Below, piece by piece: positions 9,378 through 13,862 of a stretch of DNA of 13,862 nucleotides. Made by a program: the position numbers and the translations under genes. The first letter of the stretch is position 1. Every line of letters starts with the position of its first letter. This DNA comes from Euperipatoides rowelli. Lineage: Eukaryota > Onychophora > Udeonychophora > Euonychophora > Peripatopsidae. Location: assembly GCA_003024985.2 (NCBI GenBank), contig PXIH01S0027128.1. One strand, given 5' to 3'. The notes under the pieces are model-generated. The model made no database searches, was not told where the DNA came from, and saw only the letters and a list, made by a program, of their open reading frames with translations.

Positions 9378-10105
9378 GTCCACAATTTTTATATTCTTGA
9401 AAAGAAAGAAGAAATTGTCTATAGACCCTTCCTTCATTCATTGGAACCAAAGTCATAATTAATGAATTTTTATTGTGCTTGGTAGAGGGTGAAGCTTCAC
9501 CTTGTGTGTTTAATGCTAGAACCTTAGAGAGAAGTATAGAGAATTTGAGAGAAGTAGGCTATAGTTAATCCGCCCACTGTACTTTCAGAATATGAGAATA
9601 GTAGTGAAGAGAGTAGTCTTGGGTGAATTTTAATCCAAAACAGTTAACAAATTTTCTAAAAAAGTTAAACAAAGCAAAGCAATGAAAAATTGCTAGAATT
9701 ATTAAGTAGTGTGGTAACAACAAGGTCCAATTTAATGGACAAACACCCTTGCAAACAAACATTTTAATGGATCCATTAGCTAAAACTGCTATTGCTCAGC
9801 CTTCAACTCCATTTTTATTGCCCCCTACAACCTTTGATCCCTTGATACCTGCTGCCCTAGCAGCACTACCTTTTCCGCCTCCTGTAACAGCGCATAGCTT
9901 ACCTTTTCCTGAAGCTCCCTTCCCACATGTCCCATGAAATAATGTACCACCAGTAAACATGATTTCAAATGTTGCCCCTATTCCATCAGCCCCATTTCAA
10001 GCTCATTTGAACCTATATGATGCAGATTATCATGACCCTATGAACCCTGTAGGGGGCTCAATCTTCACCATGTTGCCCATTTTTAATTTTGAACAGTCAA
10101 TTTAA
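9378..10105 (+). pseudogene. Decayed coding sequence with proline-rich C-terminus
   Basis: The reading proceeds through frame 3 at 9378-9455 (LEKKEEIVYRPFLHSLEPKS), frame 2 at 9425-9565 (FNARTLERSIENLREVGYS), frame 3 at 9558-9623 (acidic and serine-rich, LSEYENSSEESS) and frame 2 at 9617-10105. The last segment keeps its frame for 162 codons through stops at 9683, 9707 and 9935. It reads NFNPKQLTNFLKKLNKAK, then a proline-rich stretch (LIPAALAALPFPPPVTAH) and HLNLYDADYHDPMNP before a final TAA at 10103. This region is GC-richer than its flanks. The longest uninterrupted piece is 9710-9934, with its first ATG at 9767. The absence of introns and the multiple disablements suggest a processed pseudogene or a dead mobile-element gene. 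I do not recognise the protein. No poly-A tail is visible. Confidence 0.55.
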
Positions 10106-10471
10106 GTTATTGACTGCAGATTAACATTGGACCCTGTGACAACTGCGCCAACAATGTGACCCTGTGCTCAGTGTGATAGAATACAGGTCACAGATTAAAA
10201 GAGCTTTCCAGGTTAGGGAAGTCATTTAGGAATAACCACACAAAACCCTTACTAATGGCTTATAAATGTATGTAATATGAAGTGAGACTATAAGCCTGAT
10301 TATATTTCAAATATACAGTAGATTTACTCTGGTGATTTATCACAGTAACATATAAATATATAATTTACAAAAGTTTCAGATCTCTAAGATGGTGTGTGTG
10401 TGTGCGCTAACACTAGAATTTTATAGGACTAAATATGGCAGTGATAAAATATTGTATAAGTATAGAAGTAA
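10106..10471. other. No gene seen; short GT repeat
   Basis: Moderately AT-rich sequence without a supported frame. A small GT microsatellite (GGTGTGTGTGTGTGCGC) lies at 10391-10407. Nothing else stands out. Confidence 0.5.
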
Positions 10472-10663
10472 ATGGACTCTTACCGAAATCAGATAGAGTT
10501 ATACCAATTATGGTTGCTTCTGATGTTCTTCTTTAGCTATAGTGTAGCTTTGCAGACAATATGTGCACTTCCTATACACAAGGATAAGTTGGAAGACCGA
10601 GACTTAATAGTAGCCGTGACCTTATACTGGACCGGTTTCTTTACAAAGATAGCAGGTTATTAG
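10472..10663 (+). CDS. Small hypothetical ORF, 63 codons
   Basis: The ORF is ATG-started and closed by TAG, with less AT-biased codons than the neighbouring sequence. The predicted peptide has a hydrophobic segment at residues 12-31 (LYQLWLLLMFFFSYSVALQT), a charged middle (HKDKLEDRDL) and a second mildly hydrophobic end. The hydrophobic segment could be a membrane span or signal anchor. The minus strand of the same bases has its own short open stretches, there is no recognisable family, and no splice sites or promoter point to it, so it may be a relic or chance. It lies between two plus-strand coding fossils, and membership of the same dead element is possible but unproven. Confidence 0.2.
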   Translation: MDSYRNQIELYQLWLLLMFFFSYSVALQTICALPIHKDKLEDRDLIVAVTLYWTGFFTKIAGY

Positions 10664-11369
10664 CTTACTAGGATACTTTTATGAGCCATGTGGATATCTG
10701 TAACTGAGAGTTAAGTTGTGTGGCTAAGTCTGTATGGCAACCAGTTATTAAGAGCTGAGTTCAATGTAAAGTGATCCTTTTTATATCTTTGTACCTGGAT
10801 CCAGCGGATTCTTGATGATGATCTGTCAAATATTATTACTCCAAGCTGTAAATAAGAATCAATAAAAAATAAGTTGATTAATTATTTCCCACTTTGGTAC
10901 GTGGTTATCTTTTGTCACTGCATCCAGAACAATATATTTGCTAGTTTCCATGGAGATGTTAGTAGCCTGTAATTGGTCGAAGTTTGCAGCTTGATTGTGT
11001 AGGATTTGTTTATCATAACTGTATTTTAGCCAGAGTACTTTTTTTTTTTAATAATCCCTAAATCTGGTAATAATAGTAATGTCCTGTAAACTACTTTTTT
11101 TCCTAGTAAGAGATTTATTGAATTATCATTGCCTAATATATTATTATAATTCTTTGATAATGTCTTTTACATGGAAGTCATATTGTAATCACTGTTGCCC
11201 TATAATGTTTCATTGCTCTTTATTGGTTGTACCTAATGGTAGCTTATATGATTCAACTAGTATTGTCAGTACACTTATACATTTCATTCTAACAATATTA
11301 TCATATGCAATTTATATTATTCAATTTGTAATTTGCTTTATATCTTTATCTTTTAGAAAACATCCAAAT
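10664..11369. other. No gene seen; AATAAA-rich stretch
   Basis: Several poly-A-signal-like words occur at 10852-10871 (AAATAAGAATCAATAAAAAA) downstream of the 10472 ORF. An open plus frame at 11079-11387 is dominated by Leu/Ile/Ser/Phe/Tyr codons, as expected from AT-rich DNA. No direct long terminal repeats or primer-binding site were found, although I looked because of the coding relics on both sides. Confidence 0.45.
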
Positions 11370-11396
11370 AGTCATTTATCAGAATGATAAATGACT
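11370..11396. repeat. Perfect 11-bp hairpin
   Basis: AGTCATTTATC (11370-11380) and GATAAATGACT (11386-11396) are exact reverse complements separated by the 5-base loop AGAAT. There is no T run after it and no bacterial context, so it is not a terminator. It sits immediately upstream of the 37-bp tandem duplication and may have promoted slippage there. Confidence 0.8.
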
Positions 11397-11400
11397 TAGT

Positions 11401-11474
11401 TTTATTTGTATGGAATTATTTATATAATAATTACAGGTTTATTTGTATGGAATTATTTATATAATAATTACAGG
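11401..11474 (+). repeat. Exact tandem duplication, 2 x 37 bp
   Basis: The unit beginning TTTATTTGTATGGAATTATT and ending AATAATTACAGG occupies 11401-11437 and is repeated without a single difference at 11438-11474. Full identity in a region of otherwise diverged sequence indicates a recent event or an assembly artefact. Confidence 0.95.
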
Positions 11475-11500
11475 CAGAGATTTCTGTCTGAATAAATCAC

Positions 11501-11544
11501 ATTTATTATATTAGCATAAGTAAAGCATATTTATTATATTAGCA
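11501..11544 (+). repeat. Direct repeat of ATTTATTATATTAGCA, 28-bp period
   Basis: The 16-base word occurs at 11501-11516 and 11529-11544. It follows the 37-bp duplication by 26 bases, forming a cluster of local duplications together with the hairpin at 11370. Confidence 0.85.
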
Positions 11545-11733
11545 AATTTATAATAAATTTATGGTGATCAGGTACTGTTGCTGGGTGGAAGTTAGTGAAA
11601 CTATACTCCATTTAGTGTTGTAGTTTCCACTTGTTATAACTCCTGCTGTCATGAGATGAGTCATGGTCGCCAAGCTATCCTCTAGGCTTGCCTCATGTAT
11701 TTTGCTTGTTTGGGAACATGAACAAACTAATGA

Positions 11734-12108
11734 TTCGGAGAAAGGATTGAAGAATTTAAACTGCTATTTCTATGGCTCCTAAAGAGGATGAAAGCTCGTG
11801 TATGCACACAAGGCCCACATAAGGCCATAGTTTCCCTTAAAATAAGATTAGCCTCTATTGCTGAGACAGTAAGGGAAAGTCTCACTAGTAATGACAACCA
11901 GAAATTTGACAGAGTGCTATTAGGCGAATTAAAAAAAAGAACTGAACAACACTTATGAGGATGGAAGTTATATGACATGTTCCAACTTTTCTAAAATGCA
12001 GTAAATTTTGCCACGGAAATTGAGAGAACCTTGAAATTATGCAACCCTAAGGGCTCTTCCATAAATGTTGTGGAAAATGATGAGTTGCCACAATATGAAC
12101 CTCAATGA
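11734..12108 (+). pseudogene. Coding fossil, single frame, two internal stops
   Basis: One plus-strand frame runs 125 codons from 11734 (just after TAA TGA) to TGA at 12106-12108, with stops only at 11956 and 11992 and no frameshift. It reads IEEFKLLFLWLLKRMKARV, KIRLASIAETVRESLTSND, LLGELKKRTEQHL, then after the stops NFATEIERTLKLCNPKGSS and ENDELPQYEPQ. The composition (Leu, Lys, Glu, Arg, Thr) and spacing of hydrophobic residues suggest a mostly alpha-helical protein. Base composition is clearly less AT-rich than the flanks. The opposite strand has an 83-codon open frame at 11978-11727, which I regard as the shadow. A helical Gag-like segment of an LTR element or a host gene fragment are both conceivable; I recognise neither. 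An upstream frame-3 ATG at 11718 (NKLMIRRK) may be the original start, shifted by an indel. Confidence 0.55.
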
Positions 12109-12806
12109 TAGCCTCAATTAGATTAGACAATATGGAAAAAGATTTTAATAAATTTTGAGTCATTCATAATAATTGTCACTTGGTACCACCAAAAAACAAA
12201 AATAAGTATAAACATAATAACAGTACGGTATTACTAATTCCATAATAGTAAAAAAAAAATCATTCATAGTATGTGGATAATGGATATTTATTGTAAGGGA
12301 ACTGACTGCTTTGAGAATTACTGTTCAATTAATGCATCTGAGTTACCTGGTGCTAATTATTCCAATTCAACAGCATTTAAATTCCTCTTTTTAATTTATC
12401 ATTATTTTAACCTTTGAAAGTAAAACTGAATGTTTAAAAACATTTTTTTAAACTATTATTTTTTATAGTAGATATCAAAAGACAATCAATTAATAAAAAA
12501 AATTGAGTCTGATAATTTCTTTAAATTGAAAATGAACTTAAATTAGCTCTCATCTTTTTAACGAATTCGAATTAGTTCACTTTTATTTACATGTACCCCT
12601 TTCTTTAATGAAATTATTTCAATCACTATCTTTAATGATTATTTTATTTGAATGGGTTCTTTTGTTTTTTATTTCCTTTTCACATTTTTCTTATATTCCT
12701 CTTCTTTTCTTTTCAAGTGCTGCTTCTAATGGATTTCTGATTTTATTCATTTTGAGCTTATTCATTCTTTTAAAAAAAAAAATTAATCATTTTCATTTGC
12801 TTCTAG
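12109..12806. other. AT-rich sequence with no gene seen; intron-like
   Basis: Long A and T runs, with no protein-like frame. The T-rich sequence from about 12590 to 12806 ends in TTTTCATTTGCTTCTAG, a good splice acceptor for the exon that follows. The ATG-started frame at 12608 runs through this tract as Leu/Phe/Ile/Ser codons and into the exon, which makes it look like a 131-residue ORF. I think its first half is intron read-through. Confidence 0.55.
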
Positions 12807-12899
12807 ATCTGGTAAAAGTTGTGAACTTACAGGGTCGATTAAAGTCCAGCAAGAGGCAGTCAGCAGAACTTCACTTTGACTTTAAAGTGGAGCAGTTAG
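12807..12899 (+). CDS. Likely internal exon of an unidentified gene (31 codons)
   Basis: A polypyrimidine tract and acceptor (TTTTCATTTGCTTCTAG) end at 12806, and a donor TTAG|GTAAGG begins at 12900. The 93 bases between are phase 1 at both ends, so the exon is symmetric. It translates as LVKVVNLQGRLKSSKRQSAE followed by LHFDFKVEQL, with mixed codons and a GC content clearly above the surrounding introns. An alternative acceptor inside (GTGAACTTACAG, ending 12832) would give a 67-base exon in the same frame. The peptide is basic in the middle (KSSKRQS) and ends with an alternating polar/hydrophobic strand-like segment. I do not recognise the protein, and no partner exon is visible in the window. 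The frame continues open past the donor into the hAT region, which is probably chance. Confidence 0.45.
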
Positions 12900-12984
12900 G
12901 TAAGGAAACACAACAATCAGATGAAGCTCTTTACTTGAATTTTTTTACAACTAAACATGGTCCCCATCAGGCTCTGCCTGGCTT

Positions 12985-13166
12985 CAGGGCTGGATTCAGT
13001 TAGTGCAGGGCCCAATTGGATATTTCTAGCAGTGCCTTTCAAAATATGGCTTATATGTATGGAAATTATTTGATACACTATATTTTCTTTGAAAAAATGA
13101 TTGAGGACCAAAAAAAAAATTTCACAGGACAAATATGGTCCATTGGTCACCAGTTGGACAACACTA
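12985..13166 (-). mobile_element. hAT-type transposon terminus (truncated or partial)
   Basis: Read on the minus strand from 13166, the sequence TAGTGTTGTCCAACTGGTGA continues with a GACC...GGACC block, CATATTTGTCCTGTGAAA, a run of T and GGTCC. This is the known layout of hAT-superfamily ends of the CAGTGTTGTCCAAC type, with the first C changed to T. The flanking 8 bases on the right (GTTTAAAC, 13167-13174) would be the target duplication, but no matching left copy with an adjacent terminus is present. At 12985 a second hAT-like start, CAGGGCTGGATTC, appears; it may be another element's end or the inner limit of this one. The left boundary given here is therefore uncertain. No transposase is present. 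Confidence 0.5.
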
Positions 13167-13174
13167 GTTTAAAC

Positions 13175-13551
13175 TTTTGAAATTTATATAAAAATAATTA
13201 AAAATATTTTCATAATTTTCTATTAATTAAAAAATATTGAAAAATTGCTGCAAACAATATAAATGAACATTTAAGATTTTAAAGAAATTAATTGAGCAAC
13301 TAAGAATTTTTTTATATTTTGTGTAAAAATAATAAGTTGACCTACTTATTTTAGATTTAGATACAATGGATAATTAAAAAATAATGACTTGTACCAGCCT
13401 ATTTTAAGCTCGAGAATACAAAAGTAAAAAATCTTGATAAAAATACAAAACAGCAAATGACCCAATCCTAGAACATATGAAAGCAAAATCAATGAGTACA
13501 CACAAAAATCACATATAAAACTATAAATATATGTAAAATTATAAATACAAT
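13175..13551. other. AT-rich sequence with no gene seen
   Basis: Very A/T-rich, including repeated AAAAATATT-type words and TATATAAA/ATAAATATAT words around 13512-13547. The 88-codon minus-strand frame at 13612-13346 is Tyr/Leu/Phe/Ile-rich from composition and has no motif. Nothing supportable. Confidence 0.5.
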
Positions 13552-13770
13552 ACAAGAGTGCCCCACCAAGCAAGGGCACCCCCTTCCTATTTCTTGGTAA
13601 AAATAGGTACAAGAGCGCCCCCTAAATTTTTGCTTCTTTTTACCCAGTTAAAGTTCAGGACAGTGTATCCATACAAGAGCACCATTTAAAAAATTTCATG
13701 TCACCATCTGACATTATTATGTTTTATGTCATCTAGGTAAGTATCAAGACACATAGCCATACAAGCGCCA
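13552..13770 (+). repeat. Dispersed ACAAGAGCGCC motif, four copies
   Basis: Variants occur at 13552 (ACAAGAGTGCCCC), 13609 (ACAAGAGCGCCCCCTA), 13673 (ACAAGAGCACC) and 13761 (ACAAGCGCCA), spaced 57, 64 and 88 bases apart. The second includes GCGCCCCCT (13615-13623), whose reverse complement AGGGGGCGC fits the core of the CTCF recognition motif. GTGCCC (13558-13563) and GGGCAC (13574-13579) can pair. The copies are not a regular tandem array, so they may be internal motifs of a transposable element or clustered binding sites. Confidence 0.5.
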
Positions 13771-13811
13771 GTAGATAATAAACACCGTTTCGAAGCCAAT
13801 CCGGGTCTTTT

Positions 13812-13862
13812 CAAGATGGCGGCCGAATTTTCGAAGTCGAAAATCCAAGATGGCTGACTTCC
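13812..13862 (+). repeat. CAAGATGGC direct repeat with inner palindrome, cut by window end
   Basis: CAAGATGGC occurs at 13812-13820 and 13846-13854, a 34-base period. Between them ATTTTCGA and TCGAAAAT (13827-13834, 13837-13844) form an inverted repeat with a 2-base gap. CAAGATGGCGGCC matches the AAGATGGCGGC consensus of YY1/Pleiohomeotic-type zinc-finger proteins. Words of this kind are common in animal repeats. The array may continue past 13862. Confidence 0.55.

Noticed and set aside
10852-10871. Poly-A-signal-like words suggesting an LTR or gene end
   Set aside because: No duplicated long terminal repeat, primer-binding site or polypurine tract could be found, and such words are frequent in AT-rich DNA.
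11079-11387. 102-codon plus-strand ORF rich in Leu, Ile, Ser
   Set aside because: Hydrophobic residues come from T-rich codons; it lacks an identifiable domain and runs into the hairpin.
11727-11978. 83-codon minus-strand ORF
   Set aside because: It is antisense to the 11734-12108 fossil, whose plus-strand frame is longer, more protein-like and continues well beyond this ORF.
13346-13612. 88-codon minus-strand ORF with many Tyr/Leu/Phe residues
   Set aside because: Composition-driven, no motif, and it overlaps repeated motif sequence at its start.
13726-13746. Consensus-like splice donor CATCTAG|GTAAGTATC
   Set aside because: The donor is very good, but the sequence before it is interrupted by stops in most frames and lies inside the motif-repeat region, with no acceptor to pair.

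Overview
This looks like a window from an AT-rich eukaryotic nuclear genome, most likely an invertebrate animal and perhaps an arthropod. The base composition is strongly AT-biased, and there are no bacterial-style gene runs or ribosome binding sites. There are canonical GT/AG splice signals beside short GC-richer patches, a decayed non-LTR retrotransposon, a TTAA-flanked piggyBac-type MITE and a hAT-type terminus. I cannot name the species. There is no intact gene of normal length, no rRNA or tRNA I can recognise, and no CRISPR array.

Layout. (1) 142-580, minus strand: a candidate split gene end with three small exons and short introns. (2) 581-1830: AT-rich sequence with no gene. (3) 1835-2634, plus: a decayed unknown coding sequence, readable across several frameshifts and stops. 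(4) 3085-3598: about four diverged tandem copies of a 110-140 bp unit. (5) 3956-4665: a 702-bp piggyBac-type MITE with 13-bp perfect inverted ends. (6) 5375-6640, minus: a broken non-LTR reverse transcriptase with motifs A, B and C readable. (7) 6641-8081: AT-rich and gene-free. (8) 8082-8337 and 8916-10105, plus: a weak and then a strong run of decayed coding sequence, ending in a proline-rich domain. (9) 10472-10663: a small ATG-started ORF. (10) 11370-11544: a perfect hairpin, an exact 37-bp tandem duplication and a 28-bp-period repeat in a tight cluster. (11) 11734-12108, plus: a third coding fossil with one frame throughout and two stops inside. (12) 12807-12899: a likely internal exon with good splice sites. 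(13) about 12985-13166: a hAT-type transposon end. (14) 13552-13862: dispersed ACAAGAGCGCC and CAAGATGGC motif repeats.

Overall this reads as intergenic or intronic sequence that has collected several mobile elements and coding relics. At most two places, the minus-strand exons at the left edge and the plus-strand exon near 12.8 kb, look like parts of live host genes. The most promising unknowns are the three plus-strand coding fossils, which I could not match to any family. They may be host pseudogenes or the remains of one or more unrecognised mobile elements.
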